64,000 bases of DNA from Gammaproteobacteria bacterium (GTDB taxonomy: Bacteria; Pseudomonadota; Gammaproteobacteria; Pseudomonadales; Porticoccaceae), in contig JADJET010000006.1 of the NCBI GenBank assembly GCA_016708925.1, forward strand, positions 1-64,000, in the 5' to 3' direction. The translations under genes were made by a program, and so were the position numbers. Numbering within the stretch: the first letter of the stretch is position 1; the number at the start of each line of letters is the position of its first letter. The notes under the pieces are model-generated. The model was not told the DNA's origin, ran no database searches, and saw nothing but the letters and a program-made list of their open reading frames with translations. Of this stretch, positions 42,018 through 51,700 are shown one piece after another.

Positions 42018-43058
42018 ATGACGACGCCAGCCTCCCTCCCGATACCGCCGGACGTCCTGCCGCAGGCGCAATCCGTCGCCGCCATCGCCGCGCTCTGCAA
42101 GGCGGCGGGTGACCCGCTGCGCGCGCAGATCCTGCGGGTGCTGGCGCGCGACGCCTATGGGGTGCTGGAGCTGTGCCAGGTGTTCGGCGTGCGCCAGCCC
42201 GCCCTGAGCCACCATCTCAAGATACTCGCCGGCGCCGGGCTGGTGGCGACCCGGCGTGAGGGCACCTTCATTTTTTATCGGCGCGCACCCCGTCAGGACG
42301 ACGGCCTCGACCCGCTGCGCGCGCAACTCTGCGCGGCGCTGGACCAGAGCGAGTTGCCCGCCGCCGTGACGGACCAGCTCAGTGGCGTGCAGGCGGCCCG
42401 CGCCGAGAGTTCGCTGGCGTTCTTCCACAGGAATGCGGACGCCTTCCGCGAGCACCAGGATCTGATCGCCGGCCACGGCCAGTACGGCGACACCATCGCC
42501 CAGGTGCTGGACGCCGTGCGCCGGCCAAGCGACGCCAGCGCCATCGAAGTGGGACCGGGCGAGGGCGAGCTGCTCGCCGATCTGGCGCCGCGCTTTTCCC
42601 GGGTGATCGCGCTCGACAACTCGCCGGCGATGCTGGCGCGGGCGCAGGATTTCGCCGGCCGGCGCGGGCTCGACAATATCGAGTTCGTGCAAGGCGATAC
42701 CGCCGCCGGGCTCCGGCGCGGACTGCGCGCGCCGCTGATCACGCTCAACATGGTATTGCACCACAACGCCTCGCCGGCGCGCATGTTCGCCGACCTCGCC
42801 GCGCTGTTGACGCCCGGCGGCTCGCTGCTGGTGACCGAACTCTGCGCCCATGACCAGGATTGGGCGCGCACCAGTTGCGGCGATCTCTGGCTCGGCTTCG
42901 CGCCTGAGGCTCTCACCGAGTGGGCCGTCGCGGCGGGGCTCAGGGCCGGCGACAGCCAGTTCCTGGCGCTGCGCAACGGCTTTCGCATCCAGATTCGTCA
43001 GTTCATCCGGCCAACCGCCGGGCCCACCCTGCACGCCATGAGGACGCACAACCGATGA
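42018..43058 (+). CDS. sahR: ArsR-family regulator with SAM-methyltransferase-like domain (SahR-type)
   Basis: A 346-residue fusion. Residues about 20-100 form an ArsR winged helix (DPLRAQILRVLARDAYGVLELC and VRQPALSHHLKILAGAGLVATR). Residues about 150-330 form a Rossmann methyltransferase fold with motif I EVGPGEGELLADL and an acidic ALDNSPAML strand. SahR regulators have this build, respond to S-adenosylhomocysteine and repress SAM-cycle genes. Here the gene is first in an operon with metK, ahcY and metF, whose products make, clear and regenerate this pathway, which strongly supports the call. The metK start overlaps its stop (ATGA). Confidence 0.87.
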   Translation: MTTPASLPIPPDVLPQAQSVAAIAALCKAAGDPLRAQILRVLARDAYGVLELCQVFGVRQPALSHHLKILAGAGLVATRREGTFIFYRRAPRQDDGLDPLRAQLCAALDQSELPAAVTDQLSGVQAARAESSLAFFHRNADAFREHQDLIAGHGQYGDTIAQVLDAVRRPSDASAIEVGPGEGELLADLAPRFSRVIALDNSPAMLARAQDFAGRRGLDNIEFVQGDTAAGLRRGLRAPLITLNMVLHHNASPARMFADLAALLTPGGSLLVTELCAHDQDWARTSCGDLWLGFAPEALTEWAVAAGLRAGDSQFLALRNGFRIQIRQFIRPTAGPTLHAMRTHNR

Positions 43059-44284
43059 GCGAGTACGCCATTTTTACTTCGGAATCCGTTTCCGAAGGCC
43101 ATCCCGACAAGGTCGCCGACCAGATCTCCGATGCCATCCTCGACGCCATCATCGCGCAGGACAAATATGCGCGGGTGGCCTGCGAGACCCTGGTCAAAAC
43201 CGGGGTTGCGATTGTCGCGGGCGAGATCACCACCAGCGCCCACATCGACTACGAGGGCATCGTCCGCGATGTCATCACCCGCATCGGCTACGACTCGTCG
43301 GCGGTGTATTTCGACGGCAAGACCTGCGGCGTGCTCAACCTGATCGGTGCGCAGTCGCCGGACATCAATCAGGGCGTCGATCGCACAAACCCGGAGGACC
43401 AGGGCGCCGGCGATCAGGGTCTGATGTTCGGCTACGCCACCAACGAAACCGCGGTGCTGATGCCGGCGCCCATTCAGTACGCGCACCGTCTGGTGGAACG
43501 GCAGGCGGAAGCGCGCAAATCCGGCGAGCTACCCTGGCTGCGTCCGGACGCGAAATCCCAGGTGACGTTTCGCTACGAGAACGGCAAGCCGGTCGCCGCC
43601 GATGCCATCGTGCTGTCCACCCAGCACGCCGGCGAAGTTTCGGACAAAGTGATTTACGAAGGCGTGATGGAAATGATCATCCAGCATGTCATTCCCCGGG
43701 AATGGATCCACAAGGACACCAAGATTCACATCAACCCGACCGGGCGCTTCGAAATCGGCGGGCCGATGGGCGACTGCGGTCTCACCGGCCGCAAGATCAT
43801 CGTCGACTCCTACGGCGGCATGGCGCGTCACGGCGGCGGCGCGTTTTCCGGCAAGGATCCGTCGAAGGTGGATCGCTCGGCGGCCTATGCCGGGCGTTAC
43901 GTCGCCAAAAACATTGTCGCCGCGGGCCTCGCGGATCGTTGCGAAATTCAGGTGTCCTACGCCATCGGCGTGGCCGAGCCGACTTCGATTTCCGTCAATA
44001 CTTTCGGAACTGGCAGGCTCACGGACGCGCGTCTGGTGCAGGTCATTCGCGCGGTATTCGAATTGCGCCCCTACGGCCTGATCCGGCAGCTCGATCTGCT
44101 GCACCCGATTTACGAACCCACGGCGTCCTACGGCCACTTCGGCCGCGATCCCTGTACGCGCGAATATAACTACAGCGTTTTCGACGGCGGCAAAAAAATC
44201 GCGAAGGTTCACCAGGCCACGGCCTTCACCTGGGAGCGCACCGACAAGGTGGAGGCGCTGCGCGCCGCCGCTGGTTTCAAGTGA
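43055..44284 (+). CDS. metK: S-adenosylmethionine synthetase
   Basis: Makes S-adenosylmethionine from methionine and ATP. The 409-residue protein starts MSEYAIFTSESVSEGHPDKV and has GAGDQGLMFGYA, the P-loop-like GGGAFSGKDPSKVDRSAAYA and the substrate-binding GGPMGDCGLTGRK. It is about 20 residues longer at the C-terminus than E. coli MetK (ending VEALRAAAGFK). Translation is coupled to sahR by a 4-bp overlap. Second gene of the SAM-cycle operon. Confidence 0.97.
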   Translation: MSEYAIFTSESVSEGHPDKVADQISDAILDAIIAQDKYARVACETLVKTGVAIVAGEITTSAHIDYEGIVRDVITRIGYDSSAVYFDGKTCGVLNLIGAQSPDINQGVDRTNPEDQGAGDQGLMFGYATNETAVLMPAPIQYAHRLVERQAEARKSGELPWLRPDAKSQVTFRYENGKPVAADAIVLSTQHAGEVSDKVIYEGVMEMIIQHVIPREWIHKDTKIHINPTGRFEIGGPMGDCGLTGRKIIVDSYGGMARHGGGAFSGKDPSKVDRSAAYAGRYVAKNIVAAGLADRCEIQVSYAIGVAEPTSISVNTFGTGRLTDARLVQVIRAVFELRPYGLIRQLDLLHPIYEPTASYGHFGRDPCTREYNYSVFDGGKKIAKVHQATAFTWERTDKVEALRAAAGFK

Positions 44285-44339
44285 TCGCTGGCACTGAAAA
44301 ATTGCACACAAAAATTCTCTTTTACAGGAAACCGTACCA

Positions 44340-45731
44340 ATGAACGCTCCCGTTAAACTCGATTACAAAGTCGCCGACATGAATCTGGCCGACTGGGGCC
44401 GGCGCGAAATCGAGATCGCCGAAACCGAGATGCCGGCGCTGATGGCGCTGCGCGAGCAGTACCGCGCGGCCCAGCCGCTGGCGGGCGCGAAAATCCTCGG
44501 CTGCATCCACATGACCATCCAGACCGCGGTGCTGATCGAAACCCTGCGCGCGCTGGGCGCCGAAGTGCGCTGGTCGTCGTGCAACATCTTCTCCACCCAG
44601 GATCACGCCGCCGCCGCCATCGCCGCCGCCGGGGTCGCGGTCTACGCCTGGAAGGGCGAGACCGAGGCCGAGTACGACTGGTGCATCGAGCAGACCATCC
44701 TCAAGGACGGCGCGCCCTGGGACGTGAACATGGTCCTCGACGACGGCGGCGACCTCACCCGGATGCTCCACGACAAGTATCCGGCCACGCTCGACCGCGT
44801 CCACGGCATCACCGAGGAGACCACCACCGGCGTGCACCGCCTGCTCGACATGCTGGCCAAAGGCACGCTGAAAGTGCCCGCGATCAACGTCAACGACGCC
44901 GTGACCAAATCGAAAAACGACAACAAGTACGGCTGCCGCCACAGCCTCAACGACGCCATCAAGCGCGGCACCGACCACCTGCTGGCCGGCAAGCGCGCGC
45001 TGGTGATCGGCTACGGCGATGTCGGCAAGGGCTCGGCGCAGTCGCTGCGCCAGGAAGGCATGATCGTGCGCGTGGCCGAGATCGATCCGATCTGCGCCAT
45101 GCAGGCCTGCATGGACGGCTACGAAGTGGTCTCGCCCTATGTGGGCGGCGTCAATACCGGCGGCGCCGAGGGCATCGACCGCGCGCTGCTCGGCCAGACC
45201 GATCTGGTGGTAACCGCCACCGGCAACGTCGATGTCTGCGACCGCCACATGCTGGCGGCGCTCAAATCCGGCGCGGTGGTGTGCAACATCGGCCACTTCG
45301 ACCACGAGATCGATACCGCCTTCACGCGCGAACACTGGTATTGGGAAGAAGTGAAGCCCCAGGTACACAAGGTCTACCGCGCCGCCACCAAGGCGGCGGC
45401 GAAGGGCGATCACATCCTGCTGCTGTCCGAAGGCCGTCTGGTCAATCTGGGTAACGCCACCGGCCACCCGAGCCGGATCATGGATGGCTCCTTCGCCAAC
45501 CAGGTGCTGGCGCAGATCCATCTCTATCGGCAGCGCTTTGCCGAACAGCCCGAAGAAGCGCGCCGCGCGCTGCTGCGCGTCGAGGTACTGCCGCGCCATC
45601 TGGACGAAGAGGTCGCCGCCCACATGGTGCGGGGCTTTGCCGGGGTCATCACCCGCCTCACCTCCAAGCAGGCCGCCTATATCCAGGTGCCGGTCGAGGG
45701 GCCGTTCAAGCGCCCCGACTACCGTTACTGA
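44340..45731 (+). CDS. ahcY: Adenosylhomocysteinase
   Basis: NAD-dependent hydrolase that splits S-adenosylhomocysteine into adenosine and homocysteine. The 463-residue protein has the NAD-binding GYGDVGKGSAQSL, the NDAVTKSKNDNKYGCRHSL active-site segment and the C-terminal KRPDYRY. E. coli uses the Pfs/LuxS route instead; the presence of ahcY means homocysteine is regenerated in one step here. A 55-bp gap separates it from metK; AGGA precedes the ATG. Confidence 0.97.
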   Translation: MNAPVKLDYKVADMNLADWGRREIEIAETEMPALMALREQYRAAQPLAGAKILGCIHMTIQTAVLIETLRALGAEVRWSSCNIFSTQDHAAAAIAAAGVAVYAWKGETEAEYDWCIEQTILKDGAPWDVNMVLDDGGDLTRMLHDKYPATLDRVHGITEETTTGVHRLLDMLAKGTLKVPAINVNDAVTKSKNDNKYGCRHSLNDAIKRGTDHLLAGKRALVIGYGDVGKGSAQSLRQEGMIVRVAEIDPICAMQACMDGYEVVSPYVGGVNTGGAEGIDRALLGQTDLVVTATGNVDVCDRHMLAALKSGAVVCNIGHFDHEIDTAFTREHWYWEEVKPQVHKVYRAATKAAAKGDHILLLSEGRLVNLGNATGHPSRIMDGSFANQVLAQIHLYRQRFAEQPEEARRALLRVEVLPRHLDEEVAAHMVRGFAGVITRLTSKQAAYIQVPVEGPFKRPDYRY

Positions 45732-45750
45732 GCCGGAGTCCGCCGACCCC

Positions 45751-46596
45751 ATGAGCACCCGGGTGCCCGTCAGTTTCGAGTTCTTCCCGCCGAAAACGCC
45801 GGAGGGCGCGGCCAAGCTCCAGCACACCCGGGCGGCGCTCACCGCCTTCGGGCCGGACTTCTTTTCGGTGACCTACGGCGCGGGCGGTTCCACCCGCGCC
45901 AATACACTGGCCACGGTGCTCGCCATCCACACCGCCGGCGCCCCGGTGGCACCGCACCTGTCGTTCGGCGGCGATGATGCCGACGGCGTGCTCAAGCTGG
46001 TGGACCAGTACCGCGCCGCGGGCATCCACCGCCTGGTCGCCCTGCGCGGCGACCTGCCCTCGGGCATGGGCGGTGCCGCGCAACTGGTGCACGCCAACGA
46101 GCTGGTGGCCCTGATTCGCCGCCACAGCGGCGATCACTTCCGCATCCATGTCGCGGCCTACCCGGAAATCCACCCGGAGGCGCGCGGTTACGGCGACGAC
46201 ATCCACTGGCTCGGGCAGAAATTCGCCGCCGGCGCCGATGCCGCCATCACCCAGTATTTCTACAACGCCGACGCCTATTTTCAGCTTCTGGACGCCTGCG
46301 CCCGGGCCGGCATCGACCGCCCCATCGTGCCCGGCATCATGCCCATCACCCACCATCAGAATCTGCTGCGCTTCTCCGCCAGTTGCGGCGCCGAAATCCC
46401 GCGCTGGCTCCAGCACCGCCTGGCGGACTGGGGCGAGGACAGCGCGGGACTGCGGGAATTCGGCGTCGAAGTGGTCGCGCGGCTGTGCGAACGCCTGCTC
46501 GCGGGCGGCGCTCCCGGGCTGCATTTCTATACGCTGAATCAGGCCGAGGCGACCGCGGACATTCTGCGGGCCATCGGGTTTGCCGCCGCGCACTGA
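45751..46596 (+). CDS. metF: Methylenetetrahydrofolate reductase
   Basis: FAD enzyme supplying 5-methyl-tetrahydrofolate for methionine synthesis. The 281-residue protein has FEFFPPKTPEGAAKL, the SVTYGAGGSTR motif, LVALRGDLP and AAYPEIHPEA, and ends HFYTLNQAEATADIL. It follows ahcY by 19 bp. Its product would feed MetE or MetH, not present in the window, closing the SAM cycle encoded by this operon. Confidence 0.96.
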   Translation: MSTRVPVSFEFFPPKTPEGAAKLQHTRAALTAFGPDFFSVTYGAGGSTRANTLATVLAIHTAGAPVAPHLSFGGDDADGVLKLVDQYRAAGIHRLVALRGDLPSGMGGAAQLVHANELVALIRRHSGDHFRIHVAAYPEIHPEARGYGDDIHWLGQKFAAGADAAITQYFYNADAYFQLLDACARAGIDRPIVPGIMPITHHQNLLRFSASCGAEIPRWLQHRLADWGEDSAGLREFGVEVVARLCERLLAGGAPGLHFYTLNQAEATADILRAIGFAAAH

Positions 46597-46604
46597 CGGC
46601 TGCG

Positions 46605-47336
46605 ATGGCAACGCCCCGGATTTTCACCGACCAACCGCTGGCGGCGGGCACCGAGATCGCGCTCGAACCCGGTCCCGGTCACCATCTGCTCAAAGTATTG
46701 CGACTGAAGCCCGGCGACGGGCTGTGCCTGTTCAACGGTCGCGGCGGCAGCTTTGCCGCCGTGCTCGCTGGGAGTCGCGGTCCGGAAGCGCGGGTTGCGG
46801 TGGGCGACTTCGCTCCGGCGGATCATGAATCGCCGCTCGCCATCGCGCTCGCCATCGGCGTCTCCCGGGGCGAGCGCATGGACTGGGTGGTGCAAAAAGC
46901 GGTGGAGCTGGGCGTCACCGCCATTCGCCCGCTGGTCACCGAGCGCACCGAGGTGCGGCTTGGCGGCGAACGGCGCGACAAGAAACTCGGTCACTGGCGC
47001 CAGATCGCCATCGCCGCCTGCGAGCAGTGCGGGCGCAACCGCCTGCCCGCCATCCATGCACCGCAACCCCTCGCCGACTGGCTGCCGACCGCCGCCGGCT
47101 TGCGCCTGGTGCTGGCGCCGGAGGCAACCACCGCGCTCGCCGGCGTCGAGGCCACGGCGCCGGACGCGGTCACGCTGCTGATCGGCCCGGAAGGCGGGCT
47201 GTCGGCGGTCGAGATCGATGTCGCCGTCGCCGCCGGATTTCGCGCCGTAACTCTCGGCCCGCGCGTGCTGCGCACCGAGACCGCGCCGCTGGCGGCGCTC
47301 GCCATCTGCCAGGCGCGCTGGGGGGATTTCCGCTAA
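46605..47336 (+). CDS. rsmE: 16S rRNA (uracil(1498)-N(3))-methyltransferase RsmE
   Basis: SPOUT methyltransferase for U1498 of 16S rRNA. The 243-residue protein has an N-terminal PUA-like part (about 1-70) and a C-terminal knot with LLIGPEGGLSAVEIDVAVAAG and LGPRVLRTETAPLAAL. It begins 8 bp after metF and may ride on the SAM-cycle operon; it is itself a SAM-using enzyme. Its stop codon lies 2 bp before repeat copy B. Confidence 0.95.
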   Translation: MATPRIFTDQPLAAGTEIALEPGPGHHLLKVLRLKPGDGLCLFNGRGGSFAAVLAGSRGPEARVAVGDFAPADHESPLAIALAIGVSRGERMDWVVQKAVELGVTAIRPLVTERTEVRLGGERRDKKLGHWRQIAIAACEQCGRNRLPAIHAPQPLADWLPTAAGLRLVLAPEATTALAGVEATAPDAVTLLIGPEGGLSAVEIDVAVAAGFRAVTLGPRVLRTETAPLAALAICQARWGDFR

Positions 47337-47367
47337 GGATGCTGAATAACCGTCATGCCCGCGGAAG

Positions 47368-47531
47368 AGGCTGTGTGAAAAGGCGTTGTAGGGTGGGCAA
47401 AGCGCAGCGTGCCCACGCGGATCCTCCCGCCACCGTGCCCTGTCCCGCGTGGGCACGGCCTATCGGCCTTTGCCCACCCTACGGTCCGTGGTTTCAGCAT
47501 TTCCGCCGTCTGGGAGGCTTTCACACAGTCT
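47368..47531. mobile_element. 164-bp MITE-like element with terminal inverted repeats and 6-bp target duplication
   Basis: Ends AGGCTGTGTGAAA (47368-47380) and TTTCACACAGTCT (47519-47531) are inverted repeats matching at 12 of 13 bases. Flanking CGGAAG is duplicated (47362-47367 and 47532-47537). An inner perfect 15-bp inverted repeat GTAGGGTGGGCAAAG (47388-47402 with 47468-47482) follows. Copy C of the host repeat shows the uninterrupted site with a single CGGAAG. No open frame for a transposase; it must have been moved in trans. Confidence 0.85.
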
Positions 47532-47632
47532 CGGAAGCGGGCATCCAGAAGGCCCTGATATTTCTGGGTTCCCGCCCCGCTCCCGCCTTCGCGGGGGCAG
47601 GCTCTGCGCGGGGACGACGATTGCGTGGTTAT

Positions 47633-47676
47633 CGTTCGTCCTGAGCCATGAGCTTGTCGAATGGTCGAAGGACATG
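47633..47676. repeat. Short dyad repeat inserted in copy B (GTCCTGAGC family)
   Basis: The stretch starting CGTTCGTCCTGAGCC and ending GGTCGAAGGACATG separates GGTTAT from TTCAGAGC, which are contiguous in copies A and C. It has the form of a common proteobacterial intergenic dyad (GTCCTGAGC, TTGTCGAA, GAAGGAC). Exact ends and any target duplication are unclear. Confidence 0.6.
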
Positions 47677-47742
47677 TTCAGAGCATCCCCAATGGGCCGA
47701 AAACGTCACGCCGTCCGGACACGGGCAGCGTGACGGGCAACC

Positions 47743-48678
47743 TCAGCGCGGCGCGGCGGGATTCACCAGACCGCGCACCAGGGTTTTCGGCAGCAGCTTT
47801 TGCAGCTCTTCCTGGGTCCAGCGGCCGGCGGTGAACACGCTGCGCTGTTTCTCGGGCAGCGATACCAGGCTGATCTCGCCGCCGCCGACGATGAAGTCGC
47901 GGCCGTTGACGTGGGCCGCGGCGTCGGTGCACAGGAACACCACCAGCGGCGATACCAGCTCGGGGGTGAACGTCTCCGTGCCTTCGGCCATGTCCTCGAT
48001 CTCGAACATGAAATCGGGCAGCGGCAGCTTGCCCTGGCGCGCCAGATCGAGGGCTTTCTTCATGTCCACGGCGCCCGCCATGCGGGTGCCGGCGCGCGGG
48101 CGGATGGCGTTGCAGGTGACGCCGTACGGCCCGAGTTCGAGCGCGAGCGTGCGGCTGAAACCGACGATGCCTTCCTTGGCGGCGGCGTAGTTGGACGCCG
48201 CGTAGCCGCCGAGACCAGCTTCCGAAGCGGTGTTGACGATGCGGCCGCCGCGCTGTCTGGCGAACACTTCCGCCGCCGGCTTGGTGACGGTGTAGAGCGC
48301 GCGCAGATGGACCGCGATCACGCTGTCCCACTCCTCCTCGCTCATCTTCACGAACAACTGGTTGCGGATGTTGCCAGCGTTGTTGACCACGATATCGAGC
48401 CGCCCGAAGGTGTCGAGCGCCTGTTCGACCATGGCTTTGCCGTCCGTCGTGCGGGTGACGTTGCCGCCGTTGGCCGCCGCCTCCCCGCCCCGGGCGCGGA
48501 TTTCCGCGACCACGGATTGCGCCGGGGAGACATCGCCACCCTCGCCGGCGACGCTGCCACCGAGATCATTGACGAGGACCTTGGCCCCCTCGGCCGCGAG
48601 GGCGAGGGCGTGGGAGCGCCCCAGCCCCCGCCCGCCGCCGGTGACGATGGCGACCTTGCCTGCCAGCAGATTACCCAT
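47743..48678 (-). CDS. SDR family oxidoreductase (3-hydroxyacyl-CoA dehydrogenase-like)
   Basis: A 311-residue short-chain dehydrogenase. It has the NAD(P)-binding GGGRGLGRSHALALA, NNAG, and the Ser-Tyr-Lys set in NTASEAG and ASNYAAAK. The insertion NDLGGSVAGEGG after the second strand is typical of the dehydrogenase unit of MFE-2-type multifunctional enzymes, so a (3R)-hydroxyacyl-CoA substrate is likely. It stands alone here; the MaoC-like hydratase at 25956-26423 could in principle supply the preceding step. Confidence 0.87.
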   Translation of the reverse strand: MGNLLAGKVAIVTGGGRGLGRSHALALAAEGAKVLVNDLGGSVAGEGGDVSPAQSVVAEIRARGGEAAANGGNVTRTTDGKAMVEQALDTFGRLDIVVNNAGNIRNQLFVKMSEEEWDSVIAVHLRALYTVTKPAAEVFARQRGGRIVNTASEAGLGGYAASNYAAAKEGIVGFSRTLALELGPYGVTCNAIRPRAGTRMAGAVDMKKALDLARQGKLPLPDFMFEIEDMAEGTETFTPELVSPLVVFLCTDAAAHVNGRDFIVGGGEISLVSLPEKQRSVFTAGRWTQEELQKLLPKTLVRGLVNPAAPR

Positions 48679-48756
48679 ACCGATTTCCCCCTTATCTTTG
48701 ATGATGGTTGAAGTGATGAAGTTGAGGTTGCGTGCGATCGCTATTGATCCCGGATT

Positions 48757-51700
48757 CTACGGGGCGCCGGCCGGTGGGTCACCCGCGGCGGACCGCTTGC
48801 GCCTTGGTTCGACGCGCCGCCACAGTTCTCCGGTGCCAAGGCAGTCCCAGCCCCAGCGCACCCAGCGCAGCAGGGCGAATACCAGCCACAGCGACCACAC
48901 CAGCATCGCCAGCCGGTACACCCACAGCGGCAGACTCAGGACCGCGCCGCTGGGCAGGGCGCCGGCGGCGCGGTCCTGATACCAGCGGTAATCGAGGTGG
49001 CTGGAGCCATTGCCGACCACCTGCATGTCCGGCGCCGCCAGCAGGCTCTGGGGAATGGTGTAGGCCAGACAGGCGGCGGCCGCCAGGGTCAGCGCGAACA
49101 GCCCCAGTTGCACCAGGTTGTGGAGCGCCGGGCGCGCCGGCGGCGGCCAGCGGCGGCGCGCTTCCAGGGCAAAGAACCACAGCACCACGACCACACTGCC
49201 GGCGCTGCTGACCGTGCTCATGCCGATACCGAGCAGCAGCCATTGCCCGGTGGTCGCCGGGATGGACAGCCCGAGGCGCCGCACCAGCACACCCAGGGCG
49301 ATGGCCACGCCAACCACCACCAGCAGCACGCCCCAATAGAGCATGGCGGGGCCGATGTCCGGGCCGCGCAGCCACAGCGGCCAGCGGTCGCCCGGCAATT
49401 GCAGATCGATGTCGATGTTGGTGGCCGGCGTCGGCAGCACCAGCGCCGGCGTGGCGGTCCAGGTGCCGACGCCGGTGTCGAGCTGCCATTCGATGGCGGC
49501 GGTCTGGAGCCCGGGATGCAATGGAATCACCACCTCGCCGTCCTGCTCGGGCCGGGTCTGCTCGACGCCGTCGATCGCGACGCGTTGCAATTGGCCCGCG
49601 ACCGGCAGCCGCAGGCGGTAGTCCCCGCCCAGACTGCTGCGCAGCTTGAGCGCGAGCGTCAGGCCCGCGCCCCGCGCGCCGGTGCGCTGGGTCAGCGCCG
49701 CACTCTCGATCGTCACCGCCGGGCCGGCGACCGGCTCCGGCCGCAGCGCGCTCAGGGTCAGGCGCTCGCCGGGCCAGGGTCGCCACTCGGAATGGGCGGA
49801 ATCCGGCGTCTTGACCGCAGGCAGGCCGGCGCCGGCGATGTGCCAGCGCGGCGAGGCCTCGACCCGCCACACCTCGACCCAATGGGCCGTTTGCGGCGCC
49901 GCCAGCACAAGTTCGGCCCCCGGCGGCAACTGCGATCGCCACTGCATCCGCTGCTGCCCGGGATTGAGGGTGACGGGCATTTCCCCGGCCGCGGTGAGGG
50001 GCTGGTCGCCGATCACGGTTTCACCGGGCAGCAGCGGCACATTCAGGTTGATGGCGCCGGCGAGCGGCGCGATCCGCGTGACGGTGGTTGTCAGTTGCCA
50101 GTCGAGATCAAGCGCCAGGCGGCGCTCCACACTGACAAAGGCGGGCGCCGGGTCCGGCAGCAGGCTGGCGCGCTCTCCGGTCGCGGCGCGCTGCACTTGC
50201 AGGGTATCGCCGCGCAGCCGCGTGGCGTCGAGGCCGTCCACCTGCCAGCCCGGCGCGCTCACGGTCACCAGACGCGGCGGCAGCGGGAAGCGGAAATCGG
50301 CGCTGTCGCCGCGTATCTCGCCGCGCAGCACCAGCTCCCGCACTCCCGCCGCTGCCGATACCCAGGGCGCGCCGTCGATGCGCGCGAGTGGTGCCGGCGC
50401 GCCATCGCGGAGCAGTGCGACCGGTTGCCAGCCGGCCGGTGGCGGCAGCGGCAGTGCCACCGGCGCGGCCGCCGCCGCGCGCAGGCGCAACAGGAAGATG
50501 CCATTCGCATCGACGTCGAGACGCGCTTCCAGCAGGCTCCCGCACCCGGGCGCGCAGGCCGGCGGGCGCAGCAGCTCGGCCTTGAGCTGATCCAGCAACT
50601 CGGGGGACGGGAAGCTGGCGGCCCGCGCCGCGTCGGGAGCACCGCCGCTCAGCACCGCCAGCAGCACGGCGGCTGTGCCCGCAGTCCCGGTGGACCTGTG
50701 ACCGGTCGCCTGACGACCGTCGCCCGGCGGCTTGCCGGCGCGCCACAGCGCCGCGCCCAGCGCGTAGAGAAACAGGCCCACCAGCGCGACTTGCAGGAAT
50801 TTGAGGCTGCGCGTCAGCCAGGGCGGCGACAGCCAGAGCTGGACGGTTTCCGCCGACCGCACCGGGCCGTTCCAGCCCAGCGCCACCTGATGCCAGCGCC
50901 AGGTGGGTTCGCCGGGGCCGGTCTGGGTCTGCTCGTCCGGTTCATAGCGCGGCCGGGGCGCGGGCGCGGCGGGTTCCACCTTCATTTTGGCGACGGTCGC
51001 TTCCAGCATCGGCGCGCTGACGCCGCTCACGGAATCCGCCCGGCTGCCGCCGTAACCGTCATAGCCGGGATTGATCGGACCGCTCTGTTCCAGTTGTGGG
51101 TAAAGTCCGGCCCGCACCTGCTGAACGGCAAAACCCAGCGCCGTCAGCACCAGCAGCACCAGGCCATAGGCGGCACCGATGCGCAGCCAGGCGCGGGCGC
51201 GACCCGCGGGCAGCACCCGCAACAGGGGAATCGCCGCCACCAGCGCGACCCAGCCGATGATCGGCGCGCCGGGTTCCTGGTAGGTAAGTGCCAGCATCGC
51301 CGCCGCCACCAGACTCCAGCGCCAGCCGAGAATGCGCAGGGTGGCGCCGACGATCAGCAGGCACAGAAACAGATCCCAGAGATTCCAGCGCGACAGCCAG
51401 GATGTCCGCACCTGATCCGGCCCGGTCGCGTGCCAGAGCTGCCAGCCCGGTGGCAGGTTGAGCGCGATCCCCGCCTGCTCGAAGTCGTGCTCCCAGCCGA
51501 TCACGCCCACCGCGGGACTGGCGAGGCGGCCGATGGTTTCGACCTGAAGCTCGGTGGCGCGCACCTCCACCCCCGCGCCGGGCAGACCGGGAACCCGGGT
51601 CACCACTTGCGGCACCCCGTCGACCGCCACCCGGCCGAGGGCAAGCGCGGGCGCCGCCTGGAGCCGCCAACCCTGGCTGAGGCTGCCGCTGATGCGATCC

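Larger units (their letters stand above)
47339..47686. repeat. Dispersed palindromic repeat, copy B, interrupted by two other repeats
   Basis: The ends are as in copy A (ATGCTGAATAACC at 47339-47351 and the TTCAGAGCAT terminus at 47677-47686). The body is broken twice: at 47368-47531 inside the ATGCCCGC/GCGGGCAT palindrome, and around 47633-47676 inside the GGTTATTCAGAGC end. Without them it would be about 140 bp, like copies A and C. The gap between rsmE and the SDR gene (47337-47742) is almost wholly this composite. Confidence 0.85.
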
